Origin: Ichthyocystis sparus
Lineage (GTDB): Bacteria > Pseudomonadota > Gammaproteobacteria > Burkholderiales > 2013Ark19i
DNA: 64,000 nt
NCBI RefSeq assembly: GCF_900078755.1
Contig: NZ_FKIH01000006.1
Reading direction: 5' to 3' (one strand)
Both the position numbers and the translations under genes were made by a program. Of this stretch, positions 9,149 through 19,596 are shown one piece after another. Every line of letters starts with the position of its first letter. The first letter of the stretch is position 1. The notes beneath the pieces are model-generated. The model did not search any database. It saw only the letters and a program-made list of their open reading frames with translations, and had not been told where the DNA came from.

Positions 9149-10446
9149 TAAAAAATTAAGTTCTGATCCTACTACAAATAGGCTTTTAAAGCGATAGCAG
9201 GTATAGTGAACATTTATTAAATGTTATTTGTACCTTAGAATTCTGGTAATAACGCCTAATTAAATTAGGTAGTGCTAAGTATGAACTGCTAGTAATTTTT
9301 AATGCTAACCGATTTATATATTAATAATATAACTAAAAATAGCAGTTGTTTTATATGCATATACGATGATACATGCATGTCTGAGTAACATATTAAAGAT
9401 CTTTATGATGTAAAAACATAGATTGTATTTCCATGGGCATAGTATACTATTTATTTTATTTAGTAGTTTGTATTTATTAAAATCACTACAGATGATCATA
9501 ATTGTGTGATAAAGGAAGCAAATGAAGGTGCAATAAATGATTATATTAATTATTTATATAAACATTGGTAGTGTATTCGATCATATAAAAAATACAATTT
9601 CTTAGCATATATGTTACTGTTGGTAATATATTTGTAGGTTTGTTAATAAAAAAGTATTTTTACTTATTTGAAATAATGTAATTCTTTTGTGATTACTAAA
9701 AAATTAAATATTTATTTATAATAGCTTTGTTCATTTATGTGCGTAGCTAGTTTTTATTATTAATAATTTAATTTCATATTACTTGATAAAATTAATAATC
9801 AATCATGTAAGTTATGCATAACAATTGTAAATAAATTTACTATTCATGTGATGTTTTTGGTGCTGTGCAATCAAGATGATACATGTCACCCGATGATTTT
9901 ATGGATACACGCTGTATTTATTATTGGAATAGAATAATAGATAACCTTAAAATGTACAAATATATTATGAAGTTGATTGCTATAATATTAAATTATGATC
10001 CGTAACTTAATACTGATATTGTGTTATGTATTTATGAGGTAGAATTTTATTATTACTATGGCAATGTCTAGTTATATTTTTATGAATATTTTGTGCATAA
10101 TATTTGATTTTATATTGTATAAATCATAGTGTGGATGATAACATATAATATATTATGTGCCTTCACCGTAGCCAAAATTATCAATTGTAAGTTTGTAAGT
10201 GTTATGCTTAAACTATACTACATGAGGCGCAGAACACTAGTTGGGCATGTGTTAGTTTACGATGTTGTGTAGTAGGTGTGGATGGACAAGATAAGAGAGA
10301 ATGCATTTCAACATAACATGTAATGTGTTGCATGATACTACAGATTGATGCCAGTTTTACTCGTAATTTGCTGTTTCTTTGACTACAACTAATAGGGCTT
10401 GGCTTTTCTTTATCGACAATTTAAATTGACATTGGATGTAAGCATA
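9149..10446. other. Non-coding spacer E1-E2
   Basis: About 1.3 kb of very AT-rich sequence. Apart from the hairpin at 9255-9269 I find nothing. The short open frames, such as one on the minus strand at 9314-9499, lack ribosome-binding sites and relatives elsewhere in the window. The shared spacer elements seen between E6 and E16 are not recognisable here. Confidence 0.55.
9255..9269. terminator. Short hairpin CCTAAT-TAA-ATTAGG after E1
   Basis: A perfect 6-bp stem with a 3-base loop, about 105 bases after the E1 stop and followed by TAGTG, as in the hairpin after the murU-like gene. It could be a weak terminator or a small dispersed palindrome; there is no U-tract. Confidence 0.3.
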
Positions 10447-12771
10447 GTGTTTGATGTACATTTAAGGGTTTATGCATGTTCTCTAGATGCATTGCTAGCA
10501 GATGATAAGTCTGACCCATACATATCCGGCAAATATGTTAGCAGCATAGAGAATTTAAATTCAGGGATCGAATTGAATGGTAAAGCAATAGGGTGTACCC
10601 ATTTGTCATCTCTGTATATGCTAAAGAGCATAGAGTTGTTCAATAATGGAAGTAAATTTAGGGTACATGAGTTACTAGGAACTAGAGAATCAATAGAAAG
10701 TATAGCACCAGATAATATTGATGGTATATGCGACTATTTAATCAGTAGATCTCATAGTAAGTATGTTGTTGTTTGTGATAGGTTTGGTAATTTTTTGCAT
10801 GAAATTGCTAGAGATCTTCCAGTTGGCAGGCAGAGAGTATTTCTATTGGGTAGTTGCAATCATCTAATGTCCTTTAGGCTTGTTCATAAATCAAAGGTGA
10901 ATAATAGTGGAGAAGTTGTATCTAGTTATGTAGTCCATTTTTTTGATCCTAATAGTACTAATGTTGTTGCTCGTAGCGAAGTTAGTGATCTTAATAATTT
11001 TTTGTTGCCAGATAAATTTTCGTTACGCAAGTTTTTTTTAGCTAGCATGTACGGATATTACTTTGAAAATACATTTGGAGGACCTAGAGAAGATGAATGT
11101 GTTATACATGAGTATAGTGAGGATGAGGTTAACAATAGTAAAGGATTTTTAAAGCTAGAAACTTTGTCTCAGGATGGTGTTTCAGAATGTTTGATATATC
11201 ATGTAGTAGAAGACGGTGGTAGTTCGTGTATTGCAGAGGTGTCTAGAAGATTATCTTTACTGAGCTTAGATGGTGAAAGTAGTAACATTTTGTATGGTAG
11301 GGGTAGTGATAATACGACGGCTTTGCATATGGCATTATCTTGTAATAGGCACCACTCTATAGCTCCATACATTTCACTTTTAGATCTTGTTCCAAGAGAA
11401 AAATTGGCATCATTATTGCTAGGTATTTTATTAGCTAGAAGTCATTGTGGTGTTCCAGGTTTGTTTATAGCGCTGCAGGAAGGACATGCAGAGTCTGTTC
11501 GTGTTTTTGGCTTATTGTTAGATAAATTGGTATCACTAAATGATGAAATGGATAGTGACAGACTTGCCACAATACTATTCGATATACTAATGTCAAGTTC
11601 CAATAGTGGTGCGTCAGGATTATTTATGGCCATGCAAGAGAATTGTTCTGATGCTATATCTGCTTTTGGTGGTTTGGTAGACAAATTACTTTCTTTTAGT
11701 GGGAAGATGCCTGATTCTAGTTTAGCAAAGATGATTTTTGATTTGTTGTTATCTAGTAACAATGAAGGGGTTCCTTCCCTTTTTATAGCTATGCAGGAAG
11801 GTTGTGCAGGTGCTGTATCTGCTTTTGGTAATTTGATAGAAAGACTGCTTTTTTTTAGTGAAAAAATACCTGCTTCTCGTTTGGCAAAGATGATTTTTGA
11901 TTTATTGTTATCTAGTAATAATGATGGGGTTCCTTCCCTTTTTATAGCTATGCAAGAAGGTTGTGCAGGTGCTGTGTCTGCTTTTGGTGGTTTGATGGAC
12001 ATTTTATTACTGTTTTTACAGGAAAAGGTATCTGCTGATAATTTAGCAAAAGTTATTTTTTGTTTGTTAATGGCTAAGCGTTGCGATGATTTGTCGTGCT
12101 TGCTTATGTCCATTTACAAAGGTGGCACTAGCGTTTTGTCTGCTTTCGCTTGCCTGTTAGACAGGTTGTTGTCTTTGCGTGATAAGTTATCTGGCGATAG
12201 TATGAAAAAATTTGTTTTTGATTTGTTAACGGAGAAAGATTCAAACGGTAAAACAGGATTATTTGTGGCCATGAGTAACGGGTATGCTGGCACTGTACAT
12301 GCTTTTGGCGATTTATTAGATAGATTTTTATCCCTGGAAACTACGATTTCAAATACACGTTTTACAGAAATGGTTTCTCATTTACTGATTGCACGTTCTG
12401 ATTATGGTATGACTGCCCTATCCTCGGCTTTAGAAAATAATCATGCAGGTGCAGTTATTGCTTATCTTTCTTTGTTGAGGAAAATTAATGAATCTAGTTT
12501 GCCAGATATATTGGTAGCTATTGGTTCCAAAGGATTTCCTAGCGTGTTGAGCTCTAACAAAGAGACAATGGAAGCTTATCTAACAATAATAACTCAGTTG
12601 CCAAGTACTACATCTGCCGCGTTGATATCAAAACTAAAATATGAAGAGAGTTCCTATTTTTCGCGAGATGTTACTGAAAAAGAAATAGAGGCATATCAAA
12701 TCCTACTTCATAGGCTCAAAGAGCATGCCGATTCTGTTAGTTCAGGAGTAGTACACCCTGAGGGTACATAG
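10447..12771 (+). CDS. E2: ShET2/EspL-like cysteine protease effector with ankyrin-like repeats
   Basis: A 774-residue member with nine repeats, the longest of the first two subgroups. The start is uncertain. GTG 10447 (GGA about 10 bases upstream) puts the N-terminus within three residues of the family norm, whereas the open frame reaches back to TTG 10399 with no usable ribosome-binding site. Numbering from GTG 10447, the triad is Cys50 (GCTHLSSLY), His139 (SCNHLMSF) and Asp167 (HFFDPNSTN). Repeats begin near residue 285. Units four and five are almost identical at DNA level, a recent 159-base in-frame duplication (11722-11999). The C-terminus SSGVVHPEGT is unlike other members. No close twin of E2 exists in the window, which suggests it is an older branch. 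Confidence 0.83.
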   Translation: MFDVHLRVYACSLDALLADDKSDPYISGKYVSSIENLNSGIELNGKAIGCTHLSSLYMLKSIELFNNGSKFRVHELLGTRESIESIAPDNIDGICDYLISRSHSKYVVVCDRFGNFLHEIARDLPVGRQRVFLLGSCNHLMSFRLVHKSKVNNSGEVVSSYVVHFFDPNSTNVVARSEVSDLNNFLLPDKFSLRKFFLASMYGYYFENTFGGPREDECVIHEYSEDEVNNSKGFLKLETLSQDGVSECLIYHVVEDGGSSCIAEVSRRLSLLSLDGESSNILYGRGSDNTTALHMALSCNRHHSIAPYISLLDLVPREKLASLLLGILLARSHCGVPGLFIALQEGHAESVRVFGLLLDKLVSLNDEMDSDRLATILFDILMSSSNSGASGLFMAMQENCSDAISAFGGLVDKLLSFSGKMPDSSLAKMIFDLLLSSNNEGVPSLFIAMQEGCAGAVSAFGNLIERLLFFSEKIPASRLAKMIFDLLLSSNNDGVPSLFIAMQEGCAGAVSAFGGLMDILLLFLQEKVSADNLAKVIFCLLMAKRCDDLSCLLMSIYKGGTSVLSAFACLLDRLLSLRDKLSGDSMKKFVFDLLTEKDSNGKTGLFVAMSNGYAGTVHAFGDLLDRFLSLETTISNTRFTEMVSHLLIARSDYGMTALSSALENNHAGAVIAYLSLLRKINESSLPDILVAIGSKGFPSVLSSNKETMEAYLTIITQLPSTTSAALISKLKYEESSYFSRDVTEKEIEAYQILLHRLKEHADSVSSGVVHPEGT
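11722..11999 (+). repeat. 159-bp in-frame tandem duplication inside E2
   Basis: Two nearly identical stretches start at about 11722 and 11881, offset by exactly 159 bases (53 codons). Each encodes LAKMIFDLLLSSNN, then (E/D)GVPSLFIAMQEGC, then AGAVSAFG. Only scattered substitutions separate them over ~118 bases, so this ankyrin-like unit was duplicated recently without breaking the frame. Confidence 0.85.
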
Positions 12772-14011
12772 TATTTATTTGCCAGTATTATATTACCCTG
12801 CTTGTCATTATGTGTGCCTACATTGTTAATACAACGGGTTAGCTGCTCAAAAAACTCTAGTGCCGTTTAATATCCGTGCCGTTAGTGTGAATTACAATCA
12901 GTTGTTCCTATGCTAGTTACTCGTATAATAAAAGTAATATTAAATATTATTATAATAACTCTACGAATATTTGGTTAATAATAGAGAATTATTGTACGTT
13001 TTAATCTATATGATGCAGGTAAGTGTTGGTGACAAATATAATTTGTCATATATTTTAGTTAGTTCGTGACCTTGTAATATCTGCTTTATAAATAAAGTTG
13101 CTCTATTGTTATAAAAATGTCACACACACATATTGTAATTACATAAAATAAACTGTGCAAATTTACAATAATTAATGGAAATGTATTAACTATTAACTTT
13201 TTGTTTGCAAACTTTTTGAGTATCTTAATAATACGATGTATATGCCATACCCATATGGAAGGTAAAGATTAAGCAAAAGCCCTTGTTGACTAGGAGCGGT
13301 ATAAAACTCATATTCTTGATAACATTTTATTATTTACAGCGATCTTATAAGAAATAAAAATGTGTTGCACCATGACATGCTATTTCTTTACTGATATGGA
13401 ATATTTGTGGTATCAATATGTAGATGTTATAGAAGTAATGCTGCAAGGGCGAATGTACAAGATAGGTGATTATGTTATACGTGATTTACTTATTATAAAA
13501 TATTTTATCGGCATCATGGTATTGTTTGTCAATGAATCTTTATACCTTAGTTGATCTGGCTTTATATTTCAATCGATCTGGATCAATTGATAATTGTAAG
13601 TTGCCCTATATTCCTAATAAAATAGGTACTTATAAGTTTTACTCTACGCTTTTCTTTTATAAGGTGCTCTGTGGTATTTAGTAATTATGACATTTCGCTG
13701 TGTGGGTTGTGTATTTACGTGATTATGAATAATATTTGAGATGGTGCTTTTTTTGATAGCCTGTTATAGATATAATAGTTTTATGTTGTTTCTCTAAAAA
13801 ATAAAATGTCTAACAGTAATATTTCAGTTATAATTCTGGGCATTTTTACTGATAGCAATGAATGTACGTTGGGGCTTTGTTATTTCTCACGTAATAACTG
13901 TATAGTTGTATACATTGGTTTTTTTGCTATCAGTTATTATTAGTGTTCTTATACACTGTTATTTTTTGTATGTGACGATTAGTACTTGTTTGTAAAAGTT
14001 TGGAAAATAAG
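12772..14011. other. Non-coding spacer E2-E3
   Basis: About 1.2 kb with no supported gene. A 64-codon plus-strand frame at 13360-13554 has no homologue in the window and no convincing ribosome-binding site, so it is not called. No similarity to the shared spacer elements of later copies was seen. Confidence 0.55.
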
Positions 14012-15892
14012 ATGTCGTGTGCTAATAATTTTGCAATACGTATTTCTGCTTATTCAGAAGAAATTTTGTCATCTTCCGACAAGAGTGAGCCATATGTATC
14101 TAAGAAAAATGTTAGTAATATTATTTCATTAAACTCCAAGGTTCAAATAGATGGTGAGAGTCTTGTTTGCAATCATCTGTCCGCTTTATATGTTTCTGAA
14201 AGCATTAGGCACCATAACAATGGTAAAAAGCTTAGAATTCATGATTTATTTGGAAGTACGTCATCAATAATGACGGTTGCCAGGAGAGCTTCTCTTGATA
14301 ACATTCGTGACCTCCCTGATCGTCTGATAAGTAAATCATGTAATAAATACATTATAGTTTGCCGTAGATTCGGTGTTTTTTTGCGTGAAATTGCTATAGA
14401 TACAAAGATTAATTGTCAAAGGGTATTTTTGTTACGTAGTTGTGATCATACAATGGCATTAAGAGTTATTTGTAAATTAAAAACTAATCATTTAGGTAAC
14501 ATTGGACGTAGGTATGTAGTGCATTTTTTTGATCCAAACAAGACTAATGTTGTTGCTCGTAGTGAAGTTGATAATCCAGATCTTTTCTTGAATGAAGAAA
14601 AATTTTCCTTAAATAAGTTTACCGGGAGTTATTATTCTGTATATTTTGAAAAATTACTAAGTGCTCCTAAAGAGCATGAATTAATGGTCTATGAGTGTAG
14701 TAGCAATAATATTATAGGTAGCGAGTCTCTATTAGTATTTGAAACATTGATACACGATGGTATTTCAGAGTGTGCTTTATATCATTTGATGGAGAACGGG
14801 ATATGCACTAAAAATATAATGATGATGTCCGAGAGACTATCTTTACTTCCTTCTAGTGTCAGGGAGAGCATTGTTTACGGTAGAAGTAGCCTCGGTATAC
14901 AAGCCCTACATGTTGCTTTGACTAATAATCGTCATAATTCTATACACGCATATTGTTATTTGTTGCGTGGATTGTCTGATAATGAGAAGCTAAGAGTATT
15001 ACCGAATTTACTTACTGCTAATAATATGAGGGGAGAGTCGGGGCTATTTATGGCTATGCAGGAAGGTAGTGCCGATGCTATTTCCGCTTTCGGTAGTTTA
15101 TTGGACATGTTACTTTCGTTGAAATGGAAAATGTCTCCTAATGTATTAGCTAATACTATCTTTAATTTGATAGAGGCTAGGAGAAGAGAAGGTAGACGTG
15201 ATACGGGACTGTTTATGGCCATGCAGGGAGGGCGTTCATCTGCAGTTTTTGCTTTTCGTAGGCTGCTAGATAGACTGATTTCCCTTTCTGGTGCGGTTTC
15301 AGTAAATAGTATTGCTAAAATGATTTTTTATATACTAATGTCTGTTAATAATAGAGGAGTGAGTGGGCTGTTTATTGCTATGCAGGAGGGTCACTCATCT
15401 TCAATTTATTCGTTTGGTAGTCTATTGGATAGATTGGTATTCGTAGGTAACAATATCCCTAAGTATAGTCTTGATGATATGGTGTTTGACATACTATTGG
15501 CTAGATCTGGTAGCGTTAGTAATGGATTATTTTCGGCTATTAAAAATAGTCGCTTAGGTGCTATTAGGGCATATTGTTCTTTACTAAGTAGGATTAGTAA
15601 GCACAGGTGGGTTGATCTATTGGAGGCTAAGAATAACTATGGTATGCCGGGCATATTGCTTGCAAATGGAAAAACTATAAATTTTTATCTTGATGTATTG
15701 TCAGGCTTTACAATTGATGTGCTATCAAAATTACATTATAGATTGGGGAATATAAGATATACAAGGAAATATATAGAATATGCAAATAGTCGTAATGGTT
15801 TAGAGACTGCTAGATACGAAAATTTTCTTTTGGGGCTAGAAAAAATTATACGCTCCAAGGCCGCTCTGCCTACCCTACCGCATAAGTTCTAA
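14012..15892 (+). CDS. E3: ShET2/EspL-like cysteine protease effector with ankyrin-like repeats
   Basis: A 626-residue member with six repeats, the first of the second subgroup. ATG 14012 (MSCANN) aligns with the family start; the frame is open four codons further to a TTG at 14000, which lies over the GGA used as ribosome-binding site. Predicted triad: Cys53 (LVCNHLSALY), His146 (SCDHTMAL) and Asp174 (HFFDPNKTN). The extra four residues before the His come from a small insertion around the RRASLDNIRD helix. The linker motif DGISECALYHLMENG and MMSERLSLLPSSVRE precede the repeats. It ends in a proline-bearing tail (ALPTLPHKF) instead of the usual QLGEIINS. Closest in style to E5. Confidence 0.86.
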   Translation: MSCANNFAIRISAYSEEILSSSDKSEPYVSKKNVSNIISLNSKVQIDGESLVCNHLSALYVSESIRHHNNGKKLRIHDLFGSTSSIMTVARRASLDNIRDLPDRLISKSCNKYIIVCRRFGVFLREIAIDTKINCQRVFLLRSCDHTMALRVICKLKTNHLGNIGRRYVVHFFDPNKTNVVARSEVDNPDLFLNEEKFSLNKFTGSYYSVYFEKLLSAPKEHELMVYECSSNNIIGSESLLVFETLIHDGISECALYHLMENGICTKNIMMMSERLSLLPSSVRESIVYGRSSLGIQALHVALTNNRHNSIHAYCYLLRGLSDNEKLRVLPNLLTANNMRGESGLFMAMQEGSADAISAFGSLLDMLLSLKWKMSPNVLANTIFNLIEARRREGRRDTGLFMAMQGGRSSAVFAFRRLLDRLISLSGAVSVNSIAKMIFYILMSVNNRGVSGLFIAMQEGHSSSIYSFGSLLDRLVFVGNNIPKYSLDDMVFDILLARSGSVSNGLFSAIKNSRLGAIRAYCSLLSRISKHRWVDLLEAKNNYGMPGILLANGKTINFYLDVLSGFTIDVLSKLHYRLGNIRYTRKYIEYANSRNGLETARYENFLLGLEKIIRSKAALPTLPHKF

Positions 15893-16776
15893 TTATGCAC
15901 TGATGTTTTGTGATTACATTATTGTTATTCTGAATTGTACAAATGTTTTATTTTTTCTAGTAAATTTACGTGGCCTATGTGTATTTTGTTGCATGCGCAA
16001 TTATATCTATATTCGGTGTTGTAACTGTATGTAACAGAGCGTTATAATTACTCATAATGAGAGTCAATTTTATCTAATTTAGAGTAAGTACTCCACACAT
16101 GGGGGTGTTAGAGTATTCTTGCAATTTGCGTACTTACATATTAAAAATAACTTCAATCAACATAATTATATTCTTGTTAATGCTTCGAAGTCCATTTTTT
16201 AAATGTTAATGTTTGCACATGATTAGGATGTTATAGTGGCATCTTTAGCGCGAGTGACGGGGACAGTACAGCTGTTTTGCACATTGCACTAGTGTGGTAG
16301 GCAATTGTGGAGTTTTGCGCACGTACGACCTATGATATTCCTATATGTGGATTACCAAAGTTGTTACACTGCACTTTACCAGATAAGTGCAATAATTATT
16401 TACCACATTGATGTTATGCGAGTTTTTTTTGACGATTAGCGGAATATTTTTTGGTAAATTTAGCAAGTTTTTGCCCATATTTGTTTGACTGCTACTACAG
16501 ATCATGATGTCGTTTTATGCTCGCTTGTGGTCATAATTAATGATTTTGCTGATGGTTTGCACTTTTACATTGCAAGCGGTAACGGTACGTTTCTTTTTCA
16601 AAGGTGTCGTGGTACTTTCTGGTGCTTTACGTAAATAACCCTATATTTTGTTGAAGTTTTTTGCTATAGGGTATCACCGACGATCCGGTGTTGCACACCT
16701 GCCGTATATGGCCTTTACAGATGTATAACGATAATGGCACCTATCGTACGGGTGGGTGTTTGTTTGGGAGGTTGAT
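15893..16776. other. Non-coding spacer E3-E4 with a possible repeat relic
   Basis: No open gene. At 16253-16288 the plus strand reads SDGDSTAVLHIA, which resembles the first ankyrin-like repeat of the family (SDNVSALHVAL, or GDGDSALYVAL in E16). Stops follow shortly. This may be the last trace of an older copy, but the match is short. Just before E4 lies the strong ribosome-binding site GGGAGG (16766-16771). Confidence 0.4.
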
Positions 16777-18675
16777 GTGTCGTGCTCCAATAATATGTCG
16801 ATGCGTATTTCGGCTTCTTCAGAAGAATATTTGCAACATTCAGATAAGAGTGATCCATACATATCCAAGAAGAATGTTGTAGATATTGCTTCATTAAATA
16901 TTAGCGTTAAGGTGAGTGACGAGCATCTTGTGTGTCGTGATTTGTCTGCTTTGTATATTTCTGAGAGCATCAAGCATCACAATAATGGTAAAAAATTTAG
17001 AGTACATGAGTTGTTTGGAAGCAAGGAATCAATAAGGAGAGTTGCACCTAGTAATGTTCATGGTTTGTATGATCTTATGTTAAATAAATCATGTGATAGG
17101 CGCATTATTGTCTGCGATAGATTAGGTGATTTTTTGCATGAAGTTTCTACTAATACTAAGGCTAATGATCAAAGGTTATTTTTGTTACTTAGTTGTAGTC
17201 ATGTGATGGCATTAAAGGTTACTTGCAAATTAAAAACCAATGAATTTGGTGGTAGATTTTGTAGTTATGTGGTTCATCTTTTTGACCCTAATAGAACTAA
17301 TGTTGTTGCTCGCAGTGAAGTGAGTGATCCAAATCAATTTTTGGATAGAGAAAAGTTTTCTTTGCGTAGATTTGTTGGGTCCTCTTCTTATAGGGAATAT
17401 TTTGAGTACTCACCAGATGCCCCCACAGAGAACGAGATTATGGTTTGTGAGTATAGTGATAGTGATGTTAATTGTGGTGGTGAGAGTCTATCGAGACTGG
17501 AAACATTGGTACATGATGGTATTTCAGAGTGCGCTCTCCATCATTTGATGGAAAGTGGGGTATGTAGTGAAAGTATAGTTATGATGTCTGAAAAACTACC
17601 TCTACTTCCACCTGATGTTAGAGAAAATATTGTTTACGGTAGAAATAGTGGAGGCGTTACGTCTTTGTGTGTTGCCTTGACTAGTAACCATTATAATTCA
17701 GTACGTGCATACTGTTATTTTTTGAGCAAACTGTCTGATGATGAAAAATTAAGACTATTACCTCGCTTGTTAGTTAGTAGTAATTTAGATAGAGCCCTAA
17801 GTATAGGTTTGGATCAAGGTTTAGATTTAGATTTAGACATAGATATAAACGAATTGCCAGTATTGCTTGTAGCTATGCAAGAGGGTAATGCTGATTCTGT
17901 TTATGCTTTTGCTGATTTTTTAGATATTTTGCTTTCTCTTAGGGGGAAAGTACCTGCTAGTGAATTGGCTACTATCATTTTTGGTATGATACTTGCTGCG
18001 AGTGGTGCAGGTGATACAGCTTTATATGTGGCAATGGAAGGTGGTTGTTCAGACGAAGTTTTTGCTTTTGGTGCCCTATTAGATAGACTAGCATTAGTGG
18101 GTCGTAGTATTCCTCGAGGTGATATTGAACAGATGATGTTTGATGTATTGTTAGCAAAATCTAGTGGCTTTGGTAGAGGATTATTTAAAGCCTTTGTAAA
18201 TAATGATTTGTCTGTTATCAAGGCATTTTGTTCTTTGTTAAGTAGGATTAACAAATGTAAGTGGCCGGAGCTGTTGGCTGCTAAGGATGGTAATGGGATA
18301 CCAGGTATGCTTTTTGCAAATGAAGGGACTGTTGGTTTTTATCTTAACGTACTGAGTGATTTTGATGTTGGTGTCTTATCAGGTTTGCTTTCCATATTGG
18401 AGAATTCTAAAGAGCGTACAAACGAATATAGAATGTCTATAAATTGTCTTTATATAGCTCAGAGAGTTAATTACGCAAATTTTCTCTCAGGACTAGAAAG
18501 AATTATAAATTCAAGGTACGCTACATCTGTGCTATTACCTGTAACTGTGAAGAACTATGAATTTGAGAAAAACTATGCCTTTGATGGTGTTTTGGCATTT
18601 ATTATGTGCTGTCTTGTAGCCATACTTTTTGCTTACTATATTTTATGTATTTCAACTAGACATATCTTGCATTAA
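16777..18675 (+). CDS. E4: ShET2/EspL-like cysteine protease effector with C-terminal membrane anchor
   Basis: A 632-residue member with only five repeats, the fewest in the array. The start is GTG 16777 (MSCSNN), five bases after GGGAGG; the open frame to 16756 is ignored. Triad: Cys53, His142 (SCSHVMAL) and Asp170 (HLFDPNRTN). The residue two after the Cys, His in most copies, is Asp here (VCRDLSALY). Two further oddities are seen. A low-complexity acidic insert LDLDLDIDIN lies near residues 350-360 in the second repeat. A strongly hydrophobic segment at about 604-625 (VLAFIMCCLVAILFAYYIL) then ends in the basic STRHILH. That tail looks like a single transmembrane anchor, so this copy may act at a host or vacuolar membrane. 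Confidence 0.86.
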   Translation: MSCSNNMSMRISASSEEYLQHSDKSDPYISKKNVVDIASLNISVKVSDEHLVCRDLSALYISESIKHHNNGKKFRVHELFGSKESIRRVAPSNVHGLYDLMLNKSCDRRIIVCDRLGDFLHEVSTNTKANDQRLFLLLSCSHVMALKVTCKLKTNEFGGRFCSYVVHLFDPNRTNVVARSEVSDPNQFLDREKFSLRRFVGSSSYREYFEYSPDAPTENEIMVCEYSDSDVNCGGESLSRLETLVHDGISECALHHLMESGVCSESIVMMSEKLPLLPPDVRENIVYGRNSGGVTSLCVALTSNHYNSVRAYCYFLSKLSDDEKLRLLPRLLVSSNLDRALSIGLDQGLDLDLDIDINELPVLLVAMQEGNADSVYAFADFLDILLSLRGKVPASELATIIFGMILAASGAGDTALYVAMEGGCSDEVFAFGALLDRLALVGRSIPRGDIEQMMFDVLLAKSSGFGRGLFKAFVNNDLSVIKAFCSLLSRINKCKWPELLAAKDGNGIPGMLFANEGTVGFYLNVLSDFDVGVLSGLLSILENSKERTNEYRMSINCLYIAQRVNYANFLSGLERIINSRYATSVLLPVTVKNYEFEKNYAFDGVLAFIMCCLVAILFAYYILCISTRHILH

Positions 18676-19065
18676 TTCTTACTTAATTAGTAGAGAACAT
18701 CGGTGATTATTGTGTGGATATAGTGTGTTGAGTCGATATCAATCGATGATACTAAAAGCTCTAATATGTTGTATATCTAAGTAGAATTATTAATTTTATT
18801 TTACAAGTTGATCTGGATGAATTTCAAGTATAATAAACTCACTTGTCTATATAAAAGTTATACAACTAAAAATTGGTTTAGGGATGGAGTATTTTTAACT
18901 TAAATTATATGTCTAACAATGAATGATAACTGTATTGGCAGTACATTTTGGGGATGTCCTGTTTTAAGTAAGATATTGATATATTTTTTTACAGTTGCTT
19001 TTGTGCTATCTATTATTATTCGTAGTCTGATACATTATATTGTAATAAGTATTTTGGATAGGCAA
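18676..19065. other. Non-coding spacer before the decayed copy
   Basis: AT-rich sequence without a supported ORF. Its right end (ATTTTGGATAGG, 19051-19062) resembles the leader and ribosome-binding site found just before intact genes such as E16, marking where the decayed gene at 19066 began. Confidence 0.5.
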
Positions 19066-19495
19066 GATAGAGTATTTCAGTAATTTTTCGGTGCTAATTT
19101 TTTCTACCAATTTAGCCTGAGTATAGTCGTCTTCTGATAAGGGCGTTCCATATAATGTATAAGAAAAATGTTTAGTACATTTTCTCATCAAACTCTAAGA
19201 TTTATATATGGCAAGAATATGGTGTTAGTGCATTTAATAGTAAAAAAAACTAAAGTTCGTAGTAATTTATTTGAAAAGCATAGAATAAGTAATTATAGTT
19301 ACTTACTTTATAGTAAGATTTAATAATCTGTCTAATTATTTCAATAAATAAATTATTATGTAAAAATGTATTATAGTTTGCGATATATTGGGTGTCTTTT
19401 TGCGCAAAACTGCCATAAATATCAATGTTAGTAGTTAAATATTATTTTTTGAGCGATTTCAGTACATATTCAGTTATGGTTCTGAGATCTTTAGG
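19066..19495 (+). pseudogene. Decayed 5' fragment of an EspL-like family gene
   Basis: No ORF survives, but the DNA still follows the first ~150 codons of the family in order. It has a leader like ATTTTGGATAGG, a lost start (ATA for ATG), FSV-like wording, then TCGTCTTCTGATAAGGGCGTTCC (S-S-S-D-K-G-V-P), AAGAAAAATGT (KKNV), CAAACTCTAAG (NSK), TATATATGGCAAG (I-x-G-K), and much later ATTATAGTTTGCGATA (IIVCD), GTGTCTTTTTGCGC (GVFLR) and AATATCAATGTTAGTAGT (the NINVNS block). Similarity fades near 19495, before the Asp motif. Several indels and stops are present, and the segment around the Cys and the following ~60 codons is shortened. It is a dead relic, older than the pseudogene E18. Confidence 0.75.
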
Positions 19496-19596
19496 GGGTA
19501 ATAATATAGATTTTTACAGTTGTTTTTGCTAGCGGCTGTTATATAGTGTCTTAACAGAATAAGCTATTCTTGTAATGGGTTTTTAGGATAAATAAG

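Noticed and set aside
9314..9499. 61-codon minus-strand ORF in spacer E1-E2
   Set aside because: Composition matches the surrounding non-coding sequence, with no start signal and no similarity to anything else in the window.
11442..12113. Long minus-strand ORF (223 codons) opposite E2
   Set aside because: It is the antisense of the ankyrin-like repeats; similar antisense frames appear opposite many copies (for example 50637-51353) because the repeated codon pattern avoids stops on the other strand. No start signal or independent homology.
13360..13554. 64-codon plus-strand ORF in spacer E2-E3
   Set aside because: No ribosome-binding site, no paralogue in the window and no recognisable motif; chance ORF in AT-rich DNA.
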